NCBI GenBank assembly: GCA_019239915.1
Contig: JAFAZF010000009.1
Span: 1 to 61,613, forward strand
Reading direction: 5' to 3'
Origin: Sphingomonadaceae bacterium
Lineage (GTDB): Bacteria; Pseudomonadota; Alphaproteobacteria; Sphingomonadales; Sphingomonadaceae
Length of the DNA stretch: 61,613 nt
Part shown: positions 1 through 12,748 of the stretch, piece after piece
Layout: every line of letters starts with the position of its first letter
Numbering within the stretch: position 1 is the first letter of the stretch
Notes under the pieces: generated by a model
The model's database searches: none
What the model saw: the letters and a program-made list of their open reading frames with translations, nothing else
Told to the model about the DNA's origin: nothing
Position numbers and translations under genes: made by a program

Positions 1-4543
<4,543 letters not shown>

Positions 4544-4810
4544 GGATTATCCTCGTATCGCTTCGCCTGTTGACACGCCTGGGAAGGCGCGCCGCGGTTC
4601 GGGGCAGGGGAGGCGGATGCCGCCCCAACGCAAAAAGGTGCGGGCCCCCGGACCATGGGACCGCACTGCAGCACGTCTTATTCCCGACCTGTCGTCTCCC
4701 ATTCGTCGCGGCCCGTCGCGCAAAGCGAGCCGTGTCCCGGAGGCGGGTCGGGCGGCCGGCGCACGCGCGGAAACCGCGCGCAGGCAGGCCAATGATGTTG
4801 GATGTGAGGC

Positions 4811-4839
4811 GCTATATAGGTGCGATGTTGGAAATGCAA
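4811..4839 (-). promoter_or_regulatory. Probable sigma-70 promoter of rpoBC, with leader
   Basis: On the minus strand TTGCAT (4834-4839) is followed after 17 bases by TATAGC (4811-4816). This would start transcription near 4804 and give a 5' leader of about 260 nt before rpoB, in which I recognise no known element. Just upstream (4838-4858) is a 7-bp stem AAAGAGC/GCTCTTT that overlaps the -35 box and might end transcripts coming from the MarR side. It has no clear U-run. Confidence 0.55.
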
Positions 4840-4920
4840 AGAGCTTTGGTTGCTCTTTCCTTCAGCAGCCGTGAGCCGTGGCTAAGGCGCGGTGGCTTCT
4901 TTGGGCAGACAGCCGGAGGA

Positions 4921-5020
4921 ACCGTCATTCCCGCGAAGGCGGGAATCTATAAGCGCAGAGCCCGCGCTCTCTTCGCATCCGTTGCGACTATAGATCCCCG
5001 CCTTAGCCGGAATGACGGTT
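4921..5020. repeat. Dispersed palindrome, TTCCCGC-GAA-GGCGGGAA type
   Basis: Terminal inverted repeats of about 30 bp: the left end reads ACCGTCATTCCCGCG and the right end is its near-complement ending GCCGGAATGACGGTT. Each arm contains its own hairpin (CCCGC-GAAG-GCGGG on the left). It lies between rpoB and the small gene at 5050-5184. The same layout recurs at 7948-8018, 8837-8920 and 43768-43850. Confidence 0.75.
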
Positions 5021-5049
5021 GGATGCCGTCCTTGGCACCGACCGCCTGT

Positions 5050-5184
5050 TCAGGGCACCAGCTTCGCGAAGCGCCAGGTGGCGTAGACCGCGGCGACCGC
5101 GACGAGGCCGAGCACGCTGACCGCGACAGTGGCGGCGGCATCCCGAGCGGGCTTCGCGGGGAGGCGGGACAGATGCAGGTTCAT
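5050..5184 (-). CDS. Small single-pass membrane protein, unknown
   Basis: A 44-residue product starting MNLHLSRLPAK, then a hydrophobic segment of about 20 residues (AATVAVSVLGLVAVAAVY), then a short basic tail (WRFAKLV). It starts at the ATG at 5182-5184 and stops at 5050-5052. It begins 36 bases after the stop of the MarR gene on the same strand, so the two are probably co-transcribed. I do not recognise the family. GC-rich codon third positions and the clear membrane segment argue that it is real. Confidence 0.55.
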   Translation of the reverse strand: MNLHLSRLPAKPARDAAATVAVSVLGLVAVAAVYATWRFAKLVP

Positions 5185-5220
5185 GCGGTATGCCTTTAGC
5201 CGAGATTGGTTGCCAAAGCG

Positions 5221-5664
5221 CTAACCAGCGCCGGCGATCGCGCGCAGCCCGGCGCGCAAGCCGTCCGGATCGTCGAGACCCGCTTCGATCGCGGCATGCT
5301 CGTGCCGCCAGATCGGTAGGGCCGCTAGCAGCAGCGCATGGCCGGCACCGGTGAGCCTGAGCAGTCGCTGGCGCTTGTCGGCTTCCGCGCCGACGATCTC
5401 GACGAGACCGCGCCGTTCGAGCGGCTTCAGCGCGGCGGTGAGGCTGGTACGGTCCATGCCGAGCAGCGTCGCGACCGGCGCCATCGGCGGCGGCGCCGGG
5501 CGGTTGAGCGCCATCAGCAGCGAGAATTGCTGGTTCGTGAGGCCGGCCGGCTTGAGCGCCTGATCGAACCGGCGGGCCAGCATCCGCGCCGCGCGCTGGG
5601 CGTGAAGGCACAGGCACGCGTCACGGACATGGATCGTCGTCTCGAACGGAACGGCGTTTGACAC
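5221..5664 (-). CDS. MarR-family transcriptional regulator
   Basis: A 147-residue winged-helix regulator. It shows the MarR pattern: an N-terminal dimerisation helix, LTNQQFSLLMAL, a helix-turn-helix around MAPVATLLGMDRTSLTAALKPLERRGLVEI, and the wing DKRQRLLRLTGAG. The start is GTG at 5662-5664. It is divergent from the DUF899 gene, with about 53 bases between the two starts, which is the usual layout for a MarR repressor controlling its neighbour and itself. The ligand cannot be told from sequence. The cassette lies between rplL and rpoB, which are normally adjacent. Confidence 0.88.
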   Translation of the reverse strand: MSNAVPFETTIHVRDACLCLHAQRAARMLARRFDQALKPAGLTNQQFSLLMALNRPAPPPMAPVATLLGMDRTSLTAALKPLERRGLVEIVGAEADKRQRLLRLTGAGHALLLAALPIWRHEHAAIEAGLDDPDGLRAGLRAIAGAG

Positions 5665-5717
5665 GGCCTATCTACGTTGATACCAACTCAAATGTCAAGA
5701 TGAGGAGGAGGCGCGTA
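5665..5717. promoter_or_regulatory. Divergent promoter/operator region of the MarR and DUF899 genes
   Basis: The 53-base gap contains TTGATACCAACTCAAATG followed by TCAA, an imperfect dyad with TTGA/TCAA ends (5678-5698), a plausible MarR operator. On the minus strand TTGACA (5693-5698) and TATCTA read as TAGATA (5669-5674) are 18 bases apart, a plausible promoter for the MarR gene that would make its transcript nearly leaderless. AGGAGGAGG at 5703-5711 is the ribosome-binding site of the DUF899 gene. Confidence 0.4.
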
Positions 5718-6467
5718 GTGATCGACCATCTCGTCGTGAGCCGAGAGCAATGGCTGCAGGCGCGCCGCAAGCTGCTGGCGCGCGAGAAGGAGGAGACGCG
5801 GCTGCGCGACGCGGTCAACGCCGAGCGCCTCGCGTTGCCTTGGGTGCGGGTAGACAAGCACTATCGCTTCCACACGCCGGCGGGCGAGAAGTCTCTTGCT
5901 GAGCTGTTCGCCGGCCGCAGCCAGCTCATCGTCTATCATTTCATGCTCGCGCCGGACTGGGAGGCGGGCTGTCCTGGCTGCTCCTTCCTGTGCGACCATG
6001 TCGACGGCGCGCTGCCGCATCTCGAACATCATGACGTGTCATGGACGGCGGTGAGCCGTGCGCCGCTCGACAAGATCGAGAGCTATCGTCGCCGGATGGG
6101 CTGGCGCTTTCCCTGGGCATCGTCCCACGGCTCCGACTTCAACTATGACTATCATGTGTCGTGGACGCGCGAGCAGCTTGCCAGCGGCCGGATCGCCTAT
6201 AATTTCGCGGAGGAAGGCATCGAGGTGCGCGACGACGGCACCGAGAGCCCCGGCATGAGCGCCTTCTTCAAGGACGCCGACGGCACCATCTTCCACACCT
6301 ATTCTGCCTATGCCCGCGGCATCGAGGACTGGATCGGCACGCTGATGATCCTCGATCGCGCGCCGAAAGGCCGCAACGAGGATCACACGATGAGCTTCGT
6401 CCGCCGTCACGACGAATATGACGACGCGCCCGGATCATCATGCTGTCACGCCGAGGCGGCAGCCTAA
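5718..6467 (+). CDS. DUF899 family (thioredoxin-like fold) protein
   Basis: A 249-residue protein matching DUF899: VSREQWLQARRKLLAREKE at the N-terminus, LPWVRVDKHYRFHTPAGEKSL, then LIVYHFMLAPDWEAGCPGCS (a CxxC, Cys-Pro-Gly-Cys, as in thioredoxin-like folds), FPWASSHGSDFNYDYH and IFHTYSAYARG. I chose the GTG at 5718 because a strong AGGAGGAGG lies 6 bases before it; an in-frame ATG at 5700 overlaps the ribosome-binding site. Family members often sit beside MarR or ArsR regulators and glyoxalase-like genes. The substrate is unknown; a redox role is only inferred. The next gene begins 29 bases downstream. Confidence 0.85.
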   Translation: MIDHLVVSREQWLQARRKLLAREKEETRLRDAVNAERLALPWVRVDKHYRFHTPAGEKSLAELFAGRSQLIVYHFMLAPDWEAGCPGCSFLCDHVDGALPHLEHHDVSWTAVSRAPLDKIESYRRRMGWRFPWASSHGSDFNYDYHVSWTREQLASGRIAYNFAEEGIEVRDDGTESPGMSAFFKDADGTIFHTYSAYARGIEDWIGTLMILDRAPKGRNEDHTMSFVRRHDEYDDAPGSSCCHAEAAA

Positions 6468-6496
6468 GGCGCGACGCTAGCGGAGAGGAGCCGAAC

Positions 6497-7267
6497 ATGC
6501 CCAACCATCACGTCTGGTACGAGCTGATCACTAGCGATCACGATGCCGCCGAGGCTTTCTACACGAAGGTCGTGGGATGGCGGTTCACCGACTCCGGCGT
6601 GCCCGGCATGCGCTATTCGATCCTCCATGCCGGCGAGAGGCCGATCGGCGGGCTGATGACGATGGAAGGCGGCCCGCGCCACGCGTGGTACGGCTATGTC
6701 GGCGTCGACGACGTCGATGCGTTCGCGGGCAAGGCCAAGGCCGCCGGCGGGTCGGTGCACAAGGAGCCCGAGGACATTCCCGGTGTCGGCCGCTTCGCCT
6801 ATGTCGCCGATCCGCAAGGCGCTGCATTCGTGTTGTTCAAGGGCAACGGTACGCCCGATCCGGAGCCGCTTCCGTTCATGGCGCCGGGGAGTTGCGGCTG
6901 GCACGAGCTCCACAGCAGCGATGCCGCCGCGGGGTTCGATTTCTACGCCGGTCTGTTCGGCTGGTCGAAGGACGAAGCGCTCGATATGGGCCCGATGGGC
7001 ACCTACCAGCTGTTCCGCACCGACCGAGACGGTGCCGCCGGCGGCATGATGACCGACGCCGCCAACGGGCCGATCTGGGTCTACTATTTCGTCACCGACG
7101 AGATCGAGGCGGCGAAGGCGCGCGTGCTGGATGCCGGCGGTCAGGTGATCCACGGCCCGATGGAGGTGCCGGGCGGAGCCTGGGTGCTCAACGGCATCGA
7201 CCCGCAGGGCGCGATGTTCGCGCTGGTTGCGCCGCCGAAAGGCTGGAGCAACGACGCACAAGCCTGA
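6497..7267 (+). CDS. VOC (glyoxalase/dioxygenase-fold) protein with two tandem domains
   Basis: A 256-residue protein made of two vicinal-oxygen-chelate halves of about 125 residues. The first begins HVWYELITSDHDAAEAFYTKVVGW and the second CGWHELHSSDAAAGFDFYAGLFGW. The N-terminal half ends FAYVADPQGAAFVLFKG and the C-terminal half GIDPQGAMFALVAPP. The start is the ATG at 6497 after GGAGAGGAG. It follows the DUF899 gene closely and is probably in the same transcript. Family members range from glyoxalases to antibiotic-binding proteins; the substrate here is unknown. The transcript should end at the bidirectional hairpin 7452-7484. Confidence 0.85.
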   Translation: MPNHHVWYELITSDHDAAEAFYTKVVGWRFTDSGVPGMRYSILHAGERPIGGLMTMEGGPRHAWYGYVGVDDVDAFAGKAKAAGGSVHKEPEDIPGVGRFAYVADPQGAAFVLFKGNGTPDPEPLPFMAPGSCGWHELHSSDAAAGFDFYAGLFGWSKDEALDMGPMGTYQLFRTDRDGAAGGMMTDAANGPIWVYYFVTDEIEAAKARVLDAGGQVIHGPMEVPGGAWVLNGIDPQGAMFALVAPPKGWSNDAQA

Positions 7268-7360
7268 CCGGGCGAGGAGTTCGTTGGGGCCTTGTGGAGT
7301 GTTGCGCGTGCCCTTGACGCTCTGACCTCGCCGGTGCGCAGTTCGGGTCGGCAAGAACCA

Positions 7361-7438
7361 TGTGCTCCTGCGAAAGCAGGAGCCCTATCTCCCCCGTGCA
7401 ACGCCCGCGACTCGGCGCTCCTGCTTTCGCAGGAGCAC
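7361..7438. repeat. Dispersed palindrome, GCTCCTGC-GAAA-GCAGGAGC type
   Basis: Left arm TGTGCTCCTGCGAAAGCAGG and right arm its complement CTGCTTTCGCAGGAGCAC. Each arm is itself a hairpin with a GAAA loop. Other copies of this sequence type are at 30411-30531 (left arm), 36713-36792 and 57038-57110. Confidence 0.8.
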
Positions 7439-7451
7439 GGCGGTGCGACGG

Positions 7452-7484
7452 AAAAGGGCGGCCCCTCGCGGAGCCGCCCTTCCT
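7452..7484. terminator. Bidirectional intrinsic terminator between rplL and the VOC gene
   Basis: A 9-bp stem AAGGGCGGC/GCCGCCCTT (7454-7462 with 7473-7481) closes a 10-base loop. On the minus strand the stem is followed by TTTTCC, which fits termination of the rplJL transcript. On the plus strand it is followed by CCTTCT, weaker. Its position between convergent genes supports the reading. Confidence 0.7.
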
Positions 7485-7543
7485 TCTGCTCTGGAACCCG
7501 GCCTTCGCCGGGATGAGTCCTTGGCGCTTCGCGGCGCCAGGGC

Positions 7544-7924
7544 TCACTTCAGCTCGACGGTCGCGCCGGCTTCCTCGAGCTGCTTCTTCAGCTTCTCGGC
7601 CTCGTCCTTGTTCACGCCTTCCTTGACCGCCTTCGGCGCGGACTCGACGAGCGTCTTGGCTTCGGTCAGCCCGAGGCCGGTGATCGCGCGGACTTCCTTG
7701 ATCACGTTGATCTTCTTGCCGCCGTCGCCCGTCAGGATGACGTCGAACTCGGTCTTCTCCTCGGCGGCCGGGGCAGTGGCACCACCGCCACCGGCGGCGG
7801 GAGCGGCGGCGACGGCAGCGGCGGCGGAAACGCCCCACTTCTCCTCGAGCAGCTTCGAGAGCTCGGCCGCCTCGAGGACGGTGAGCGCGGACAGGTCGTC
7901 AACGATTTTCTGCAGGTCAGCCAT
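7544..7924 (-). CDS. rplL: Ribosomal protein L7/L12
   Basis: A 126-residue stalk protein of the 50S subunit: an N-terminal dimerisation domain ([20 protein letters not shown]), an Ala/Gly/Pro hinge and a C-terminal factor-binding domain ([20 protein letters not shown]). The start is the ATG at 7922-7924, with GGAG nine bases before it. It follows rplJ on the same strand, separated by a palindromic repeat. The neighbour normally found downstream, rpoB, is 3 kb away. Confidence 0.98.
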   Translation of the reverse strand: MADLQKIVDDLSALTVLEAAELSKLLEEKWGVSAAAAVAAAPAAGGGGATAPAAEEKTEFDVILTGDGGKKINVIKEVRAITGLGLTEAKTLVESAPKAVKEGVNKDEAEKLKKQLEEAGATVELK

Positions 7925-7947
7925 TTTGGTCACTCCATTTCTTTGAT

Positions 7948-8018
7948 CGTCATGCCGGCGAAAGCCGGTATCCAGGCCGAAGCTCCGGCACTGAACCCCG
8001 GCCTTTGCCGGGTGACGG
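7948..8018. repeat. Dispersed palindrome between rplJ and rplL
   Basis: Left arm CGTCATGCCGGCGAAAGCCG and right arm GGCCTTTGCCGGGTGACG are largely complementary. The left arm folds as GCCGGC-GAAA-GCCGG. It lies within the rplJL transcript, where RNA structure could affect the known higher expression of L7/L12 relative to L10. Confidence 0.7.
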
Positions 8019-8044
8019 TGAGGGTCAGTTCAATTCCAAGAACC

Positions 8045-8560
8045 TCAGGCGGCTTCCTTCTCGGCATAGGCCGCAAGGACCCGGGCGATCTGCGCCGCGG
8101 GTGCCTGGGTGATCGTCGCCAGCTTCGTGGCGGGTGCCACGATGAGGCCGACGATCTTCGCGCGCAGCTCGTCGAGCGACGGCATCGTGGCGAGCGCCTT
8201 GACACCATTCGCATCGAGGACCGTCGTGCCCATCTGGCCGCCGACGATCTCGAGCTTGTCGTTCGCCTTCGCGAAATCGACCACCACCTTGGCGGGGGCG
8301 ACCGGATCCGTGGAGGTCGAAAGCCCGGTCGGACCCGTGAGCAGATCGCTCAGCGTGGTGTAGTCCGTGCCCTCGATCGCGATACGCGCGAGGCGGTTCT
8401 TGGCAACCTTGTAGCGGGCGCCGGCCTCGCGCATCTTCGTCCTCAGCTCCGTCGACTGCGCGACGGTGAGGCCGAGATTGCGCGTGACGATCACGACGCT
8501 GGTCTCGGCGAAGGTGCGGTTCAGCTCGGCGACCAGCTCGGATTTCTCGGTACGATCCAT
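8045..8560 (-). CDS. rplJ: Ribosomal protein L10
   Basis: A 171-residue base of the ribosomal stalk: [20 protein letters not shown], then [23 protein letters not shown] and [12 protein letters not shown]. The start is the ATG at 8558-8560, with GGAG (complement 8567-8570) six bases upstream. L10 usually represses its own mRNA through a leader; the 376 bases between rplA and rplJ could hold it. I can see only the palindrome at 8837-8920 there and no clear match to the L10 leader. Confidence 0.98.
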   Translation of the reverse strand: MDRTEKSELVAELNRTFAETSVVIVTRNLGLTVAQSTELRTKMREAGARYKVAKNRLARIAIEGTDYTTLSDLLTGPTGLSTSTDPVAPAKVVVDFAKANDKLEIVGGQMGTTVLDANGVKALATMPSLDELRAKIVGLIVAPATKLATITQAPAAQIARVLAAYAEKEAA

Positions 8561-8836
8561 GCCAATCTCCACTTCACTTCAGTCCGCCCGGCGAACGTCG
8601 CCGGACGCAGTCGTCCCGCACGGCAATTACGCCGCCGCACAGATGTCCGAAGGGAAGGGACAATCGGCCGGATCGCGCATCGGAGCGCATCTGGCTGAGA
8701 GGGGAGGCGCCATCGCACGGCCCCGTCCCAAATTTCTTCCCCGCCTATGCAGCCGGATTAAGGGGCCGAGCCCCAGCTGCAGTCTCGGACGGTTACAAAC
8801 CGGCGGCGCCCATAGCGGACGAAGCCGGGGATGTAA

Positions 8837-8920
8837 ACGTCATCCCAGCGAAAGCTGGGATCTCAGGCGGTAGGCGCGTCGCCCTTGCCGCGCGAGGCTC
8901 CAGCTTTCGCCGGGGCGACG
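8837..8920. repeat. Dispersed palindrome in the rplA-rplJ gap
   Basis: Left arm CGTCATCCCAGCGAAAGCTG continues GGATCTC and folds as ATCCCAGC-GAAA-GCTGGGAT. The right arm, CCAGCTTTCGCCGGGGCGAC, is its diverged complement. The rest of the gap (8561-8836) shows no gene. A perfect copy of this sequence type is at 43768-43850. Confidence 0.72.
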
Positions 8921-8935
8921 GCTAAACGCTCGGGC

Positions 8936-9628
8936 TTACGCCCCCGCCACCTCGGCGGTGTCGACCTTCACGCCCGGGCCCATCGTCGAGGAGACCGCGA
9001 CCTTCTTGACGTATTTGCCCTTAGCGCCCGACGGCTTGGCCTTGACCAGCGCGTCGAGCAGCGCGTCGAAATTGGCGCGCAGGTCCTCCTGCGGGAACGA
9101 CGCCTTGCCAATGCCCGAATGGATGATGCCGGCCTTTTCGACACGATATTCGATCTGGCCCCCCTTGGCGTCCTTGACCGCCTGCGCGACGTTCATCGTC
9201 ACCGTGCCGAGCTTCGGGTTCGGCATCAGGCCCTTCGGACCCAGCACCTTGCCGAGCCGACCGACCAGGCCCATCATGTCGGGCGTCGCGATGCAGCGAT
9301 CGAAATCGATCGTGCCGCCCTGGACCTGCTCGAGCAGGTCCTCTGCGCCGACGACATCGGCGCCGGCCTCGCGGGCTTCGTCGGCCTTGGCGCCGCGCGC
9401 GAACACGCCGACGCGGACCGACTTGCCGGTGCCCTTGGGCAGGTTGACGACGCCGCGGACCATCTGGTCGGCATGGCGCGGATCGACGCCGAGATTGACG
9501 GCGACCTCGATCGTCTCGTCGAACTTGGAGGTCGCGTTATGCTTGGCAAGCGCGATCGCGTCGTCGACGCCATAAAGCTTGTCGCGGTTCACCGCGCCGG
9601 CCTGCGCCTTCTGCTTCTTCGTGGCCAT
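8936..9628 (-). CDS. rplA: Ribosomal protein L1
   Basis: A 230-residue 23S rRNA-binding protein of the L1 stalk. It shows [35 protein letters not shown] and the signature [20 protein letters not shown]. The ATG is at 9626-9628, only 4 bases after the rplK stop, so the two are translationally linked. L1 is classically the autogenous repressor of rplKA. Confidence 0.98.
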   Translation of the reverse strand: MATKKQKAQAGAVNRDKLYGVDDAIALAKHNATSKFDETIEVAVNLGVDPRHADQMVRGVVNLPKGTGKSVRVGVFARGAKADEAREAGADVVGAEDLLEQVQGGTIDFDRCIATPDMMGLVGRLGKVLGPKGLMPNPKLGTVTMNVAQAVKDAKGGQIEYRVEKAGIIHSGIGKASFPQEDLRANFDALLDALVKAKPSGAKGKYVKKVAVSSTMGPGVKVDTAEVAGA

Positions 9629-9632
9629 GTCG

Positions 9633-10067
9633 TCAGCCCTCCACCACTTCGAGGCCCATCGCGCGAGCGGAGCCTTCGATCGTCTTCGTCGCCGCCTCCA
9701 TATCGTTCGCGTTCAGGTCCTTCATCTTGGCCTGCGCGATCTCCGCTAGCTGCGAGCGCCTGATCTTGCCCGCGAAGCCGCCCTTGCCCGTGGTCTTCGA
9801 GCCCGACGTGATGCCGGCCGCCTTCTTCAGGAGGAAGGTCGCCGGCGGCGTCTTCGTCACGAACGAGAAGGAGCGGTCGGCGTAGACGGTGATGATCGTC
9901 GGAATGGGCATGCCCTTCTCGAGATCGTTCGTCGCGGCGTTGAACGCCTTGCAGAACTCCATGATGTTGACGCCGCGCTGGCCCAGCGCGGGGCCGATCG
10001 GCGGCGAGGGGTTGGCGGCGCCCGCCTTCACCTGCAGCTTGATGTAACCCGTAATCTTCTTCGCCAC
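9633..10067 (-). CDS. rplK: Ribosomal protein L11
   Basis: A 144-residue protein that binds the GTPase-associated centre of 23S rRNA. It contains the typical start [20 protein letters not shown] followed by [20 protein letters not shown], and [14 protein letters not shown]. It is directly upstream of rplA. The spacing to nusG (168 bases) is occupied by a palindromic repeat. Confidence 0.98.
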   Translation of the reverse strand: MAKKITGYIKLQVKAGAANPSPPIGPALGQRGVNIMEFCKAFNAATNDLEKGMPIPTIITVYADRSFSFVTKTPPATFLLKKAAGITSGSKTTGKGGFAGKIRRSQLAEIAQAKMKDLNANDMEAATKTIEGSARAMGLEVVEG

Positions 10068-10151
10068 TGTTCACTCCATTGGCTTAGCGGTGCTGACGGC
10101 AAGCCGAAGCTGCCTCCCGCGACGTTTTCCGGATGAGCCGGAAACCCACAT

Positions 10152-10229
10152 TGTCATGCTGAACTGGTTTCAGCATCCAGATGCCGCAGCGTCGCGGTCC
10201 TGGATCCTGACCTTCGTCAGGATGATGCT
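10152..10229. repeat. Dispersed palindrome, TGTCATGCTGAA...TTTCAGCATCC type
   Basis: The left arm reads TGTCATGCTGAACTGG then TTTCAGCATCCA, folding on itself. The right arm CCTGACCTTCGTCAGGATGA is another hairpin. It lies between nusG and rplK, inside the expected operon. No second copy of this sequence type is in the window. Confidence 0.65.
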
Positions 10230-10235
10230 AAAGCG

Positions 10236-10775
10236 TCACTTCGCGCGTTCGACCTGTTCGAACTCGAGCTCGACCGGCGTCGCGCGACCGAAGATCGAGA
10301 CCGAGACCTTGACGCGGCTGCGATCGAAATCCAGCTCCTCGACGACGCCGTTGAAGCTCGCGAACGGACCTTCCAGCACGCGCACGCTGTCGCCGATCTC
10401 GTAATCGACCTTGATCTTCGCCTTCGGCGCGGCCGCGGCGGCCTCCTCCTTGGTGTTGAGGATGCGCGCGGCCTCGTTCTCGCTGATTGGCTGCGGCTTG
10501 CCGGAGGCGCCGAGGAAGCCGGTCACCTTCGGCGTGTTCTTGACGAGGTGATAGACGTCGTCGTTGAGCTCGAGCTTGGCGAGGACGTAGCCCGGGAAGA
10601 ATTTGCGGTCGCTCGTCACTTTCTTGCCGCGACGAACCTCGGTGACCTTTTCGATCGGCACCTCGACGTTCTCGACGAAGCGGTCGAGACCCATGCGGGT
10701 CGCTTCCGACATGATCGAGTCGCGAACCTTGTTCTCGAAGCCCGAGTAAGCGTGGATGATATACCAGCGCGACAT
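10236..10775 (-). CDS. nusG: Transcription termination/antitermination factor NusG
   Basis: A 179-residue protein with an NGN domain (MSRWYIIHAYSGFENKVRDS, RRGKKVTSDRKFFPGYVLAK) and a C-terminal KOW domain (GDSVRVLEGPFASFNGVVEE). It binds RNA polymerase and links it to Rho or to the ribosome. A 35-residue Ala- and Lys-rich linker (ILNTKEEAAAAAPKAKIKV) separates the domains. It lies 17 bases downstream of secE. Confidence 0.98.
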   Translation of the reverse strand: MSRWYIIHAYSGFENKVRDSIMSEATRMGLDRFVENVEVPIEKVTEVRRGKKVTSDRKFFPGYVLAKLELNDDVYHLVKNTPKVTGFLGASGKPQPISENEAARILNTKEEAAAAAPKAKIKVDYEIGDSVRVLEGPFASFNGVVEELDFDRSRVKVSVSIFGRATPVELEFEQVERAK

Positions 10776-10792
10776 ATCCGGATTCCAGTCCC

Positions 10793-10990
10793 TTAACCGA
10801 TCAACTTGAGAAGCGCCGTGAGGATCGCCTGGAACACCCGGTCGATCCCGAAGAAGAACAGGCTGAGCACGGTCGCCATGATCACGACCATCAGCGCCGT
10901 CATCCAGGTCTCGCGCGCGGTCGGCCAGGCGACCTTCTTGGTCTCGGCCTGCACTTGGCGGACGAACTCGTTCACCGATGTCTTCGCCAC
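10793..10990 (-). CDS. secE: Preprotein translocase subunit SecE
   Basis: A 65-residue inner-membrane protein of the SecYEG channel. It has the conserved amphipathic stretch VQAETKKVAWPTARETWMT followed by one membrane helix (ALMVVIMATVLSLFFFGIDRV). I chose the GTG at 10988-10990 because AGGAG lies 11 bases upstream and the product then matches the usual single-helix length. It lies just downstream of tRNA-Trp and upstream of nusG, as in many proteobacteria. Confidence 0.95.
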   Translation of the reverse strand: MAKTSVNEFVRQVQAETKKVAWPTARETWMTALMVVIMATVLSLFFFGIDRVFQAILTALLKLIG

Positions 10991-11128
10991 GCCGTTACTC
11001 GCTCCTCGCCCTGCTCCAACGGAAACGGGCCAGCAGCGGCGCCCCCTCGTCTCGGGCCGCCGCACCTGGCCTCGTCCGCCTAAACCCTTGCCCCGAGCCG
11101 CTCGTCCGCAGGCCGCACCGGCGGCCCT

Positions 11129-11204
11129 TGGCAGGAGTGGAGGGACTCGAACCCCCGGCCCTCGGTTTTGGAGACCGATGCTCTACCAGCTGAGCTACAC
11201 TCCT
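11129..11204 (-). tRNA. tRNA-Trp (CCA)
   Basis: The minus strand folds into a 76-nt cloverleaf: acceptor AGGAGTG/CACTCCT, D-arm GCTCAGCTGGTAGAGC, anticodon loop with CCA within CGGTCTCCAAAACCG, T-arm GGGGGTTCGAGTCCCTC, and encoded CCA at 11129-11131. tRNA-Trp directly before secE-nusG is a widespread arrangement. Confidence 0.97.
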
Positions 11205-11292
11205 CCGGAGCTCGGGTGGGCGGCACATAGCGGCGAGGGGGCGGGGGCGCAAGGGCCGCGACACGTCCCGCCAACCGTTACCAAGCCTCACC

Positions 11293-11378
11293 CCGTTCGT
11301 CCTGAGCGAAGTCGAAGGACGTGCCGGAGGCGGTTGGTGCTTGTGGCACGCACTTCGACTGCGCTCAGTGCGAACGGG
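11293..11378. repeat. Dispersed palindrome, CCGTTCGTCCTGAGCGAAGTCGAAG type
   Basis: Left arm CCGTTCGTCCTGAGCGAAGT, right arm CGACTGCGCTCAGTGCGAAC, complementary apart from a few changes. It lies downstream of icd and upstream of tRNA-Trp. Further copies are at 25875-25958, 37324-37396 and 49805-49887. The pair at 32194-32274 and 50896-50977 is a relative with a CTGAGCCTGTCGAAG core. Confidence 0.85.
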
Positions 11379-11404
11379 TCCCGCCGGAACGGCTGGCTAG
11401 CCGA

Positions 11405-12625
11405 TCATGCCCAGTTCGCCATCTTCTTCTCGAGATTGACACGGATCGCCTCGAAGAACTGCTCGGTGGTCATCCACGCCTGATCGGGGCCGACGAGCAA
11501 CGCGAGGTCCTTGGTCATCTGGCCGCTCTCGACGGTCTCGATGCAGACCTGCTCGAGCGTCTCGGCAAACTTGGTGACGTCGGGCGTCCCGTCGAACTTG
11601 CCGCGATAGGCGAGCCCCTGCGTCCACGCGAAGATCGAGGCGATCGGGTTGCTCGACGTCGCCTTGCCCTGCTGGTGCATGCGATAATGGCGTGTGATCG
11701 TGCCGTGTGCGGCCTCGGCCTCGACGGTCTTGCCGTCGGGCGAGAGCAGCACCGAGGTCATCAGGCCGAGCGAGCCGAAGCCCTGCGCGACGGTGTCCGA
11801 CTGGACGTCGCCGTCATAATTCTTGCAGGCCCAGACGAACTTGCCGCTCCACTTGAGCGCGCTTGCGACCATGTCGTCGATCAGGCGATGCTCGTAGACG
11901 ATGCCCTTCGCCTTGAACCTGTCGGCGAACTCCTTGTCAAAAATCTCCTGGAACAGATCCTTGAAGCGGCCGTCATAAGCTTTGAGGATCGTGTTCTTGG
12001 TCGACATGTAGAGCGGCCAGCCGCGATCCAACGCATAGTTCATGCTGGCGCGTGCGAAATCGATGATCGACTGGTCGAGGTTGTACATGCCCATCGTCAC
12101 GCCGGCGCTGGGGAAGTCGAACACCTCATGCTCGATCGTCTTGCCGTCCTCGCCCGTGAAGACCATCTTGAGCTTGCCGGGGCCGGGAACGAGGAAGTCG
12201 GTCGCGCGATACTGATCGCCGAAGGCGTGACGGCCGATCACGATCGGGTCGGTCCAGCCCGGCACGAGCCGCGGCACGTTGTTGATCACGATCGGCTCGC
12301 GGAAGACGACGCCGCCGAGGATGTTGCGGATCGTGCCGTTAGGCGACTTCCACATCTTCTTGAGCTTGAATTCCTCGACGCGGGCCTCGTCGGGCGTGAT
12401 CGTCGCGCATTTCACGCCGACGCCGTACTTCTGGATCGCCTTGGCGCTGTCGATCGTCACCTGGTCATCGGTGGCGTCGCGATGCTCGATGCCGAGGTCG
12501 TAATAGTCGAGCTCGATGTCGAGATAGGGCTTGATCAGCCGCTCGCGGATCCACTCCCAGATGATCCGGGTCATCTCGTCGCCGTCCAGTTCGACGACGG
12601 GCGTCTTCACCTTGATCTTGGCCAT
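11405..12625 (-). CDS. icd: NADP-dependent isocitrate dehydrogenase
   Basis: A 406-residue enzyme of the citric acid cycle converting isocitrate to 2-oxoglutarate with NADP. It is of the type shared by alphaproteobacteria and eukaryotes rather than the E. coli type: [64 protein letters not shown] and [12 protein letters not shown]. The start is the ATG at 12623-12625, preceded by GGAGGAA. It stands alone, divergent from psd. Confidence 0.97.
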   Translation of the reverse strand: MAKIKVKTPVVELDGDEMTRIIWEWIRERLIKPYLDIELDYYDLGIEHRDATDDQVTIDSAKAIQKYGVGVKCATITPDEARVEEFKLKKMWKSPNGTIRNILGGVVFREPIVINNVPRLVPGWTDPIVIGRHAFGDQYRATDFLVPGPGKLKMVFTGEDGKTIEHEVFDFPSAGVTMGMYNLDQSIIDFARASMNYALDRGWPLYMSTKNTILKAYDGRFKDLFQEIFDKEFADRFKAKGIVYEHRLIDDMVASALKWSGKFVWACKNYDGDVQSDTVAQGFGSLGLMTSVLLSPDGKTVEAEAAHGTITRHYRMHQQGKATSSNPIASIFAWTQGLAYRGKFDGTPDVTKFAETLEQVCIETVESGQMTKDLALLVGPDQAWMTTEQFFEAIRVNLEKKMANWA

Positions 12626-12748
12626 GTCCGCTGCATTCCTCCGGGAGCGTGAAATCGCATGGTCGCTTAGGCGACGCCCGGCGCGGGATCAACCACGGCT
12701 CGGTGCGCATCATTGTCAGCCCGCCGAGCGGCTCCTATAGGGCGGCCG

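Noticed and set aside
4838-4858. Hairpin AAAGAGC/GCTCTTT as a terminator for the MarR transcript.
   Set aside because: The stem is short and AT-rich and no U-run follows; it overlaps the -35 box of the rpoB promoter, so it was only mentioned there.
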